Assembly (NCBI GenBank): GCA_013139625.1
Contig: WTAK01000025.1
Location: 1-13,868 of the forward strand
Length of the DNA: 13,868 bases
Origin: Candidatus Delongbacteria bacterium
GTDB taxonomy: Bacteria > UBA4055
Reading direction: 5' to 3'
The notes below the pieces were generated by a model that ran no database searches, was not told the origin of the DNA, and saw nothing but the letters and a program-made list of their open reading frames with translations. The translations under genes were made by a program, and so were the position numbers. Positions 4,348 to 12,867 of this stretch are shown one piece after another. Numbering within the stretch: position 1 is the first letter of the stretch; every line of letters begins with the position of its first letter.

Positions 4348-6288
4348 ATGAAAAAAGCATTGCTACTGATGCTGGGGATAATTGTTTTTGTTCTCCAAGC
4401 AGAATACGTTCCTTTCGAGCAGGCAATTGAGCTGTTGCAAAAGGCAAAAGCAGAAGATTATCAAAATAGTAACGAAGTGTATTTGACAAACAAGATCGTT
4501 TATTTGGATAACCAATGCAAGGGGTATGAAGTAGACGAAACCTATAAGAGGATCTTAACTGATGAAGGCAAAAGAAACAATCAGCTCTTTTTCTATGATG
4601 ATCTGATTTATGATTCTTTAGTAGTTGAAGGAATAAAACTTATCAAAGCGGATGGAAAAGTTATAGATTTTGATCCGAAAACATTCTTAACTAAAACAGA
4701 TCCTCCTGGTTGGGGCAATATCTATTCAAATAATAGTAAATATTGGACAGGTAATCTCCCCGATCTTGAAGCAGGTGATATAATTTATGAAAAAACAAAG
4801 AATTATGTGAAGAAGAGAGTGATGGAAGATAATTTCTTCTCAGTTTATACTTTAGAAGGTTTTACTTCATACGTAAATGATTTTTATGAACTAAGTTTAC
4901 CATCAGAAAAAAAATTATACATACATGAGTTGAATAAAAAAGATAAAAAATATGATCTTGAATACAAGGTAGAAAAAAAAGATGGTAGAACGACACACTC
5001 ATGGAATAATAAAAATATTAAAAAAATGATCTACGAATCAAATATGGAAGATATGGATTTTATTATTCACAAATATGGCATGACGACAGTTGAAAAGTGG
5101 GAAGAAATATCCAAGTGGTATTATGACATAGTAAAACCTCACATGACACCAACTATTGAGATAGAAAATAAAGTAAAAGAGATAGTCGAAGGCGCCAAAT
5201 CAAGACGAGAGAAAGCATCCAGATTATTTTATTGGGTGGCAAGAAAGATCAGGTATCTTGGAGTAGATAAGGAAACCAATAGACCGGGATTTGAACCGCA
5301 TGATGTGTCTTATACTTTTGAAACAAGAGGTGGTGTATGTAGAGATAAGGCAGCTCTTTTAACTGCAATGCTCAGGATCGCCGGAGTCGGCTCAGATGTG
5401 ATACTAATTTCATCAGGTTCAAGATTGAATAAAGAAGTTCCAAAAGTATGGTTCAATCACGCAATAACGGTTTCCTATGATGATAAAGGCGAACCTGAAT
5501 TCATATTTGATCCTACGAATGAGAATACGAAAGACTTTTTGCCAAAATATGAAGAAGATAACAGTTATTTAATAGCAAGTGAAAAGGGTGAAACACTCAG
5601 AACAACTCCGGTATCTCTCCCTGCAGATAATAATTCTACAGTTAATATTAATTTAGAGATAACAGGAAATTCTGCAACAGGTGATATTCAATATTTGATG
5701 ACAGGTCTTGGAGATACTGTTTTAAGATCTAGAATAGATAATTACACAAGTCATGAGCTTAAGAATTTCTTTGCAAAGTTGCTAGGAAATATTAATCCTT
5801 CAATAGAACTACTGGAGTTCACTTATACCGACCCAAAGAATAAAGAAGAAGATATGAAAGTGGAAATGAAGGTAAATATCGAGAATTTTATTGATACATC
5901 AAATGATCATGTTTTCATACCATTCGATGTTTCGAAATTGAAGGTCCATTTTCTGTTCGATTATATACTTGGACCATTTTCAATGCAAAAAAGGAATTTT
6001 GATTTTAAAATGGGTGGAACCTCTAGCTTAGATACAAATTTATCATTAAAATTCGATAAGAAAATTGATGATATCTCATTTCCAAAAGTAGAAGATCTTG
6101 ACTATCAAGGATTCAAAACAAGTTTAACAAATAAGGTCGAAGGCAATGTTCTTAAAGCTCACTATCATTTTGAGTCTGGAAAGATCCACTTCAAAAAAGA
6201 GGATTATATTCCGGTAAAGAATAAATTATCATCGTTGGATAAATACGGCAGTCTGTATATGATCGGTAAATTAGGAGGTACAAAATGA
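4348..6288 (+). CDS. Exported transglutaminase-like cysteine protein with DUF3857-type N-terminal domain (646 aa)
   Basis: Residues 1-18 are a Sec signal peptide (cleavage near LQA/EY). The N-terminal half (about 40-240) resembles the beta-rich DUF3857 domain that precedes transglutaminase cores in many Bacteroidota proteins of this length (IKLIKADGKVIDF, LEAGDIIYEKTKNY). The papain-like core (about 270-395) contains RGGVCRDKAALLTAML with Cys331, WFNHAITV with His371 and FIFDPTNE with Asp388, the expected catalytic triad. The rest (about 430-646) is beta-rich and may correspond to a DUF3858-like C-terminal region. The protein should act in the periplasm or at the surface, as a protease, amidase or cross-linking enzyme; the substrate is not known. 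GAGGT precedes the ATG. It follows the membrane-protein gene after 72 bases and overlaps the next gene by ATGA, where AGGAGG (6273-6278) serves the downstream start. Confidence 0.85.
   Translation: MKKALLLMLGIIVFVLQAEYVPFEQAIELLQKAKAEDYQNSNEVYLTNKIVYLDNQCKGYEVDETYKRILTDEGKRNNQLFFYDDLIYDSLVVEGIKLIKADGKVIDFDPKTFLTKTDPPGWGNIYSNNSKYWTGNLPDLEAGDIIYEKTKNYVKKRVMEDNFFSVYTLEGFTSYVNDFYELSLPSEKKLYIHELNKKDKKYDLEYKVEKKDGRTTHSWNNKNIKKMIYESNMEDMDFIIHKYGMTTVEKWEEISKWYYDIVKPHMTPTIEIENKVKEIVEGAKSRREKASRLFYWVARKIRYLGVDKETNRPGFEPHDVSYTFETRGGVCRDKAALLTAMLRIAGVGSDVILISSGSRLNKEVPKVWFNHAITVSYDDKGEPEFIFDPTNENTKDFLPKYEEDNSYLIASEKGETLRTTPVSLPADNNSTVNINLEITGNSATGDIQYLMTGLGDTVLRSRIDNYTSHELKNFFAKLLGNINPSIELLEFTYTDPKNKEEDMKVEMKVNIENFIDTSNDHVFIPFDVSKLKVHFLFDYILGPFSMQKRNFDFKMGGTSSLDTNLSLKFDKKIDDISFPKVEDLDYQGFKTSLTNKVEGNVLKAHYHFESGKIHFKKEDYIPVKNKLSSLDKYGSLYMIGKLGGTK
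6273..6278 (+). promoter_or_regulatory. Strong Shine-Dalgarno (AGGAGG) for the inactive transglutaminase-like gene
   Basis: AGGAGG lies inside the last codons of the upstream gene, six bases before the ATG at 6285. Together with the ATGA overlap it indicates coupled translation of the two genes. Such a near-perfect site argues that this organism uses Shine-Dalgarno initiation, unlike typical Bacteroidota. Confidence 0.75.
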
Positions 6289-8144
6289 AAAAGATAATGT
6301 TAACCATACTACTGATCACAGGTATAACTTTTGCGGCTTACGATATTGACAAACTGATCAAAGAATATAACAACGACAAGGTTTATGAAGATGCAACTGC
6401 TATAAATCTCTATACTGATGTCAGATTCGAAGTAGAAGAAGACCATTCATACACAAAGCATGTATTTTACTTAAAGAAGATCGTTGATTATGCAGGTAAG
6501 AAAAGATACTCTGATGTGGTCGTTGAATATGATCCTGACTTTGAAAGTGTTGAAATAATCACATCATTAACAATAGACCCCGAAATGAAGAAGTATGAAG
6601 TTCCGGAAAATCAAATATATGACTTGAACACAAGATCATCTTTGAGGTCGCCAGAATATGTTAATGATAGAAAGAAGGTAGTAAACTTTCCAAGGATCGA
6701 ACCAGGTTTTTTCATTGTCATGGAGTACAAGATAACAAATACGAGAAAAACTCCGGTAAATTCCATCACTCATTTTCAGGAAAGTAACCCCTACATCGTT
6801 AAAAAACTAACACTTTCTTATCCTGAGAACCTTGAATTGAAATATTGGAACCATAAAGATATTGTTCTTGTTAGGGCTGTGGATCTTGAAGAAGGTAAGA
6901 AAATATTTAAATGGACTATTGAGAATTCTCCATTGATCAAGGAAGAGCCATCTACACCTGATTATATTATCATAGGCAAGCCTGTTGTATTTACATTTTA
7001 CAAGGATTGGAAAGAATACGCTAAGGATAACTTGGCAAAGATCAATGATGTTGAGATCACAGAAGAAGTAAAAAAACTTGCAAGCAGTGTTGTTGAAAAT
7101 TTAGAGAATGATGATGATAAGATCAAAGCACTTTACAATTTCTTAGCAGAGAATTATATACAAAAATACTCCGTAGTTGACCAAATGGATTATCAACCGG
7201 ATTCGTTTGAAAAGATCATCGGTCAAAAATATGGAGCATCGAGAGACCTGACAGCTTTATTTATTGCAATGGCAAGGTCAATAGGGATCAAGAATATATT
7301 TCCTGTCTTGAAACTTCATAGATCATACAATGACTTTGAGCAAATGAGAACCATGGCATTGGAAGGATTTATAAACGATGTTGAAGTATATTACAGCGGA
7401 ACTCTTTTATCGGTTGGAAACTCTACCGGGGCATATGGTTTTACGGGGAACTATGAGAATATCCTAGTATCACCATTGGAAGATAAATGTATTTTAGACT
7501 ATAAATATCCTGATACAATTACTAAACAAAGGAATTATAAATATACTCTAAGCGGTGATGATATAAAATTAGAGACATCATGGATACTCAAAGCAAGTGA
7601 TGATATGGGTAACAGATGGTTTAAGAGATTCCCTGAAGAACAAAGAAAGATGTATTTTGCGCAGTATGCTTTAAATGATAAGGCCGCAGAGATCACTTCA
7701 GGACCGGATTTTAAGAATTTAGATAAACTGGATAAACTATTAGAAATTTCATTTGATATTAGTTACAAAGATAGAATCATTACTCAAGAAAATTATAAAT
7801 ATTTTAAGATTATAGAACCCAGTTTGCTTAGTGTGGCATTGAAGGAAAGGGTCAATGATTATAAAATTGGAAGTAGAATTTATTATAGGGATGAGATCGA
7901 AATCGTTCCCGAAATAGCTTCACAAATCATAAATATGGAAGATATTAAGTTAGAGTTTAAATGCGAAGACAAGACTGCTTATATCAATTTGGAAGTAAGG
8001 AGAAATAATGGCAGTATCAGTTTAGTAAGGACGATATATATACCTGAGATGACCATTAAGCCAGAGAAATACACGGAGTTTAGAGATTTTATTCTCGGGT
8101 TTAACAAGCCGATATACTCAATGGTGTTTTTAAAAAATAACTAA
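6285..8144 (+). CDS. Exported DUF3857/transglutaminase-fold protein lacking the catalytic triad (619 aa)
   Basis: A paralogue-like partner of the preceding gene, with a signal peptide at residues 1-18 (MKKIMLTILLITGITFAA). The N-terminal beta domain (about 35-235) matches DUF3857-type features: FPRIEPGFFIVMEYKI corresponds to the LEAGDIIYE segment of the neighbour. The core (about 255-400) keeps the helix KYGASRDLTALFIAMARSIGI, but the residue aligned with the catalytic cysteine is Ser319 (TCG). The segment aligned with the His strand reads ALEGFINDVEVYY, with no His, and the Asp region reads VGNSTG. It is therefore predicted to be catalytically inactive, perhaps a binding or scaffold subunit. 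A Ser nucleophile is a remote alternative, but His and Asp appear lost too. The perfect AGGAGG and ATGA overlap imply production together with the active enzyme. Its 3' end overlaps mntP on the other strand by 15 bases. Confidence 0.82.
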   Translation: MKKIMLTILLITGITFAAYDIDKLIKEYNNDKVYEDATAINLYTDVRFEVEEDHSYTKHVFYLKKIVDYAGKKRYSDVVVEYDPDFESVEIITSLTIDPEMKKYEVPENQIYDLNTRSSLRSPEYVNDRKKVVNFPRIEPGFFIVMEYKITNTRKTPVNSITHFQESNPYIVKKLTLSYPENLELKYWNHKDIVLVRAVDLEEGKKIFKWTIENSPLIKEEPSTPDYIIIGKPVVFTFYKDWKEYAKDNLAKINDVEITEEVKKLASSVVENLENDDDKIKALYNFLAENYIQKYSVVDQMDYQPDSFEKIIGQKYGASRDLTALFIAMARSIGIKNIFPVLKLHRSYNDFEQMRTMALEGFINDVEVYYSGTLLSVGNSTGAYGFTGNYENILVSPLEDKCILDYKYPDTITKQRNYKYTLSGDDIKLETSWILKASDDMGNRWFKRFPEEQRKMYFAQYALNDKAAEITSGPDFKNLDKLDKLLEISFDISYKDRIITQENYKYFKIIEPSLLSVALKERVNDYKIGSRIYYRDEIEIVPEIASQIINMEDIKLEFKCEDKTAYINLEVRRNNGSISLVRTIYIPEMTIKPEKYTEFRDFILGFNKPIYSMVFLKNN

Positions 8145-8675
8145 TCTTACACCAATACCAATCAGTATCAATCCACCGGCAATTTCTGCTTTTCGTCCAA
8201 AGATATTGCCGGCTTTTTTGCCGATAAAAATACCGAGTAACGATACTAGAAATGTCACGACAGTGATTATTATAGCAGGTACGAAAATATCTATCTCAAG
8301 AAAGTTCAAGCTAAATCCTGCTGCCAGAGCATCAATACTTGTAGCAATAGCTAAAACGAAAAGGATCTTGGTATTAAAATAATTTCTAAACTTTTCATTC
8401 TCATGATCAAAACTTCCAATTATCATTTTGATCCCTATGGCGGAAAGTAAAGCTAGTGCGATCCAGTTTCCAAAATCTTTAATATAATAGTAAAAAGTAG
8501 AACCGGCAAACCAACCGATCAAAGGCATCAATCCCTGAAAAACTCCGAAGAAAAGTGCCATTTTCAACGACTTAGGTATGTTCACATGTTTAGCACTAAC
8601 TCCACCAGAGATCGAAACTGCGAAAGCATCAGCGGAAAGTGCTAAAGCCAATATTATTATCTCTATGTAATTCAT
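8130..8675 (-). CDS. mntP: MntP-family manganese efflux pump (181 aa)
   Basis: A six-helix inner-membrane exporter of Mn(II). Family motifs are clear: LALALSADAFAVSISGG in the first helix, FFGVFQGLMPLIGW in the second, and the internally repeated counterpart LAIATSIDALAAGFSL in the fourth. Both halves carry the membrane aspartates of the family (Asp16 in SADAFAV and the Asp in SIDALAAG). The length of 181 residues is usual for the family. The ATG at 8675-8673 overlaps the stop of the tamB-like gene (ATGA), so it is the last gene of the prfA-tamB-mntP series; no manganese riboswitch was recognised in front of it. The stop codon lies inside the 3' end of the convergent transglutaminase-like gene. 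The role in manganese homeostasis follows from the family, not from context. Confidence 0.92.
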   Translation of the reverse strand: MNYIEIIILALALSADAFAVSISGGVSAKHVNIPKSLKMALFFGVFQGLMPLIGWFAGSTFYYYIKDFGNWIALALLSAIGIKMIIGSFDHENEKFRNYFNTKILFVLAIATSIDALAAGFSLNFLEIDIFVPAIIITVVTFLVSLLGIFIGKKAGNIFGRKAEIAGGLILIGIGVRLVIF

Positions 8676-11600
8676 TTTAGTTTATACCACCATCTTTTTA
8701 AGTAATTTACAGGTTGAGAAATATTCTTAAATCTATATCTGAAAGATAGACCGATATTGTAACCGGAAGTTTCATTTAAAGTATCATATTGATATCCCGC
8801 AGATGTGAGAATATGGTTTGTAAGTCTGTAATCAAATCCAAGATTATTCTTGTAACCGTAAGTTTGCTCGACCACCTCTGTATATTCATCTGAGCCGATA
8901 TATTGAGAGTGTAAGGTCAAAGCAAGATTATCAGTAAAAAATTTAGAAATATAGAATTCACTACCGACAAAATATCCTCCGTATGAGTCAGGGATGAAAG
9001 AACCTCCCGGTCTTTCCTGAGTAATATTTGAGGTAATATTCGGTCTGATAGAAACCTGAGCACCCAGTAATTTGCCTATGGCAGTTTCTATTGGATTAAT
9101 GAACGGACTGAGAATTCTTGTATCCAATGCCACATTAAACATTTCTCTTGCAGTACCCTGAGTATCGATATCAGTAATTTTTTTATCATCCTCTAACCAA
9201 GGATTTCCGTTCTCATCAAGTAGAATAACGGCAAAACTACTTATGCGCCCTCCTTCACTATCTATGATCTCATCATCCTCTTTAGTGACGATCTTGATAT
9301 AAATATTTTCGTATCCCGAGTAACCTGTTGAATCTAGCTTAGTTTTTACCACTGTTTTACCGATGGCCTTAATATAAGGATCCATAATACCATCTTTATT
9401 TCTAGCTTCACTGAAAGTTACGGTGGCATCATCTATCTTGAATGAGAATGCAGAATAGTTACATGAGCCATTCCTACCGTTAACTTCACCGATAAGTTCA
9501 AGTTTTTTAGGGTCGCTGAGAGCACCTATAAGCCTTAATCCCACATTTGAACCTACAACAGGTAATTTTACATTACTAAGTTCATTATCAAATTTAGTGA
9601 ATGAGCTTTTTATTTTATCCCAGAAGGATGTTTCAGAAGTTGAACTGTTATAATAGTAAGTATTTCCGGATGACGGTATTATATCAAGATCCAAAGATAC
9701 TGTTTCCATAAAGATATTTGGCTTATTGCTCTTTCTCTTCGGAAGACTCTTATTTCCAGGGAATGCAATGTTTGAATTTCTTAATTCAACTCTACCGATT
9801 AGTGAAATTCCTGAAGGGCTTTTTGCAACTCTGAATTTATCAGAATCCATTCCTGAAAGTTGTATAGTACCGTAAGAATCTTTCTGCATTATGCCCGGTA
9901 CACGACCTAAAACTCCTCCATCAGGGAATTTTAAAGTAAAATGCCCAACATCAAATCCACCAGGGACAATTATATCACTATATTTCTTATCTCCGTGAAC
10001 ATTGCCTACTAAAACCTTATTACCAGTTTCGGCACACTTCAATGAAAGTTGGGTGATATCAAATTTTTTCTCATCTTTTACAACTAATTTAGCTCTAATA
10101 TTGTCAAGCTTTCCGGTAACATCTTTAAAATTCATGTAACCATCGTAGAAGTATATTTCAAGATCATCGATCTTTGGTTTAAAGATATTTCCACCTATGA
10201 TAAAACTACCCTCATTTTCACTGTATCCCGTTTCAATGAGTTCAAGTTTATGCTCTAAATAACCTAAAATATCACCATGGAAATATCCTGTTAGTTTCAT
10301 TTCGTCATCTTGATCATAAGGCACAAACCCAGCTGCACTTAAATTTAAATATTTGTTCAACTCCAGCTGAAATAATTCAAGATAAAAACCACGGTCTGAT
10401 GATCCGGTCAGTACCATTTTCATTCTATCAATAGCATCTCCATTGAACTCAGAATCTTTCAGATCAAAGATACATTTATTTAATCTAGGAGAGTCTTTTG
10501 TACCTTCACTATCCAACTTGTATTTCAATTTACCTTTTAGAACATCTTTTCCAACTAAAACAGAAAGAAAATTCAGATCTAATTCTCCGTAAGTGTTAAG
10601 TGAATATTCATTAAAGTTCTTAATATTACCTGAGAATGTGCAAATTTTATTATTATTATCATCGTATATCAAGATCTTTTCAACCCTGATCTTTTTTCCT
10701 TCTAGGTGGATTTCTGCTTCACCCGTTAGATTAATACTTTCAAATCCTTCACCCGGGAAATACATAAATTCATTTTCTCTTAGAATAAGGTCAATATATG
10801 GCGAGTGAGAATGTCCGGATATGTCAATATTCATATCTGTATTTGAAGAAAATTTTCGAATGCCAAGGATACTTCCAAATTCTAGTTCTTTTGCTTCAAG
10901 TTTTCCACCTATTTTCTCTGTTTTTAGATCTAGCCAAGCTTCACCAATTATGGGCTTGTAGTCTAAGTATATATCTGAAATCTTAATATTCTTTTTTGTA
11001 AAAGCGAGCCTGAAATTTGCAGGTTTACTGTAGGTGTTATTATGATTTGGGGCCCAATTAACAAAGGATTCTGCCGATTCAGAGTCGATCTTAAATTTTG
11101 CATCCAGTTCACCATATAGCAAAGATGTTGGCTCTTCAGAATTGGTATGTATATTTACAATTTGATCATCACCATCAAGGTCAAAGCTTATCAATTCTTT
11201 TTCATCAATGAAAGTCTTTCCGTATAGTAATTTGATTGGTTTTAGCAGATCCTTTCCTTCAAATCGGTATTCACGGGAGTTCAGATTATAAAATCCTTCA
11301 CCCAGTTGGATATCTTCACTATTATGAATTTCAAACATAAGAATTTCATCTTCTATATCGAAACTAGAATAAAATAAAATATCGTTCTCATCCTTTTCAA
11401 AATCAAAAGCTTCCAGCCTTGCAGTCATGCTGTAATCATCCATTGAACGACCTTTGATTTTCCCTTTCAGGATCGTAGGTACTTTCTTTATTTTTGTTGT
11501 TTTAAAAAAAGATATCTCTGTAAAGATTGACCCGGTAGAGCTAAAGGAAAGATTATAAGATTTCTTTTTAGAACCTGAGATATAATAATTCCCGGTAAAA

Positions 11601-12850
11601 TTCACTGCATTTGCATTAGTTAAAAAACTACATTTTGAGATGGAGATCCTGTCTTTATTGTAAAACCCACTCAATTTGATATTTTCAAGCACCTTATTTC
11701 TGATCGAAAATCTCGGAGATAAAATATCAATATTGGTTGAGATCTTTGAATTTTGGAAATTCATATGTAACATCAATGAGTTTTGGCTAAAAAAATTGAA
11801 TTGATATAAAAAACTTGGATCGTTAATGAATTTTGAAATGGAACCCTTTATGTCTCTATCGTCAATATCTTTAAATGATAAATAAATATCTCCCTGAGGA
11901 TTAAGCACATTGTACAACATTCCTTCAACTTCAAAAGGTATCTTATCTACATATCCGTTAAATTCGTTGAAGAACAACGATCCGTTATAGTATGAAAGTA
12001 AAAGATTTATGTTACTTAGCCTCATTTTATCAAGAATATCACCGGCAAAGTCATTCAATCTAAAATCACCGAAGAGGAATATTTGATTATTTCCGTATTT
12101 ATTTATTTCAAGGTTTAGTTTACCTTGATAGAATCCGAAATCTGTCTCATACTCTCCAAATAGTCCTCTTAATTTCGGAATCTCGCTTCGATCGACTTTT
12201 AAATTAAATTCAGAGTTCAAAGATGTGTAGTTAAGTTTACCTTTAAGAAATACATTTTTCTCTTTAGATCTTAACAACTTACCATCTAAAACAACATCAA
12301 GCCCACCTTTTTTATCAAAGATCAAACCACCGGAAAGATTGTCAAATACTCTAATAGCATTACTATTTTGAGAATTTAGGCAAAAATTAAAATTATTTAC
12401 TTCGATGGTGTCTAGATATGAGTAGTTTTTCAGCGGAGTAAGGATCGAGCGGTATTGCTCAATATCAAAATCCCAATTTAACTTGGAAGAAGTTTCATAG
12501 CTGCGATCGATCTCAAACTGCACAGAATTGATCCTGATATTATCTACCCATTCTTTAAAATTGATACCTTTGGTGAGTAATTTCATTAAAGAATAATCGA
12601 TCTCAATACTGGCGATCTTTACACTTAAATTATCTTTTTTGTACAGAATATTATTGACATATATCTTGTCAGTTTTCATGTCCAAAGAACTAATATCAAA
12701 CTCATCAGCTTTCAACTGAGGTTTCAATCGCTCAATAATTACTGTTCTTATTTTCTGGGATACGATAACTCTTTTAAAAAAACCATACCCGGCCACCAAT
12801 ACGATGGCTAGTACGGTTAGATAATACAATATTCTGTGCCTTATCTTCAA
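8672..12850 (-). CDS. TamB/AsmA-like envelope protein with TamB-type C-terminal region (1392 aa)
   Basis: A very large periplasmic protein anchored in the inner membrane by one N-terminal helix (residues 7-25, YYLTVLAIVLVAGYGFF). The long middle is built of repeated short beta strands (L-x-G, F-x-G-x-x) typical of the hydrophobic-groove proteins of the TamB/AsmA group. The end (about 1000-1392) has the TamB C-terminal pattern: a repeat-rich region with FSFKIDDATVTFSEARNKDG, then TQGTAREMFNVALDTRILSP, and a final set of barrel-like strands ending FRYRFKN. Length is comparable with E. coli TamB (about 1260). These proteins bridge the two membranes and are linked to lipid transport or outer-membrane protein insertion. 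The start is TTG (12850-12848), preceded by CGGAGA; an in-frame TGA lies a few codons upstream and no ATG is near. It sits 17 bases after prfA. Confidence 0.85.
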   Translation of the reverse strand: MKIRHRILYYLTVLAIVLVAGYGFFKRVIVSQKIRTVIIERLKPQLKADEFDISSLDMKTDKIYVNNILYKKDNLSVKIASIEIDYSLMKLLTKGINFKEWVDNIRINSVQFEIDRSYETSSKLNWDFDIEQYRSILTPLKNYSYLDTIEVNNFNFCLNSQNSNAIRVFDNLSGGLIFDKKGGLDVVLDGKLLRSKEKNVFLKGKLNYTSLNSEFNLKVDRSEIPKLRGLFGEYETDFGFYQGKLNLEINKYGNNQIFLFGDFRLNDFAGDILDKMRLSNINLLLSYYNGSLFFNEFNGYVDKIPFEVEGMLYNVLNPQGDIYLSFKDIDDRDIKGSISKFINDPSFLYQFNFFSQNSLMLHMNFQNSKISTNIDILSPRFSIRNKVLENIKLSGFYNKDRISISKCSFLTNANAVNFTGNYYISGSKKKSYNLSFSSTGSIFTEISFFKTTKIKKVPTILKGKIKGRSMDDYSMTARLEAFDFEKDENDILFYSSFDIEDEILMFEIHNSEDIQLGEGFYNLNSREYRFEGKDLLKPIKLLYGKTFIDEKELISFDLDGDDQIVNIHTNSEEPTSLLYGELDAKFKIDSESAESFVNWAPNHNNTYSKPANFRLAFTKKNIKISDIYLDYKPIIGEAWLDLKTEKIGGKLEAKELEFGSILGIRKFSSNTDMNIDISGHSHSPYIDLILRENEFMYFPGEGFESINLTGEAEIHLEGKKIRVEKILIYDDNNNKICTFSGNIKNFNEYSLNTYGELDLNFLSVLVGKDVLKGKLKYKLDSEGTKDSPRLNKCIFDLKDSEFNGDAIDRMKMVLTGSSDRGFYLELFQLELNKYLNLSAAGFVPYDQDDEMKLTGYFHGDILGYLEHKLELIETGYSENEGSFIIGGNIFKPKIDDLEIYFYDGYMNFKDVTGKLDNIRAKLVVKDEKKFDITQLSLKCAETGNKVLVGNVHGDKKYSDIIVPGGFDVGHFTLKFPDGGVLGRVPGIMQKDSYGTIQLSGMDSDKFRVAKSPSGISLIGRVELRNSNIAFPGNKSLPKRKSNKPNIFMETVSLDLDIIPSSGNTYYYNSSTSETSFWDKIKSSFTKFDNELSNVKLPVVGSNVGLRLIGALSDPKKLELIGEVNGRNGSCNYSAFSFKIDDATVTFSEARNKDGIMDPYIKAIGKTVVKTKLDSTGYSGYENIYIKIVTKEDDEIIDSEGGRISSFAVILLDENGNPWLEDDKKITDIDTQGTAREMFNVALDTRILSPFINPIETAIGKLLGAQVSIRPNITSNITQERPGGSFIPDSYGGYFVGSEFYISKFFTDNLALTLHSQYIGSDEYTEVVEQTYGYKNNLGFDYRLTNHILTSAGYQYDTLNETSGYNIGLSFRYRFKNISQPVNYLKRWWYKLK

Positions 12851-12854
12851 AAAA

Positions 12855-12860
12855 TCTCCG
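12855..12860 (-). promoter_or_regulatory. Shine-Dalgarno (CGGAGA) supporting the TTG start of the TamB-like gene
   Basis: On the minus strand CGGAGA is followed by four T residues and then TTG AAG ATA AGG. The only in-frame codons between the nearest upstream stop and this TTG offer no ATG or GTG, so this site decides the start. Confidence 0.6.
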
Positions 12861-12867
12861 AAAAATA

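Noticed and set aside
8676..8760. Possible manganese riboswitch in front of mntP
   Set aside because: The region is the 3' coding part of the TamB-like gene and shows no recognisable yybP-ykoY-type structure.
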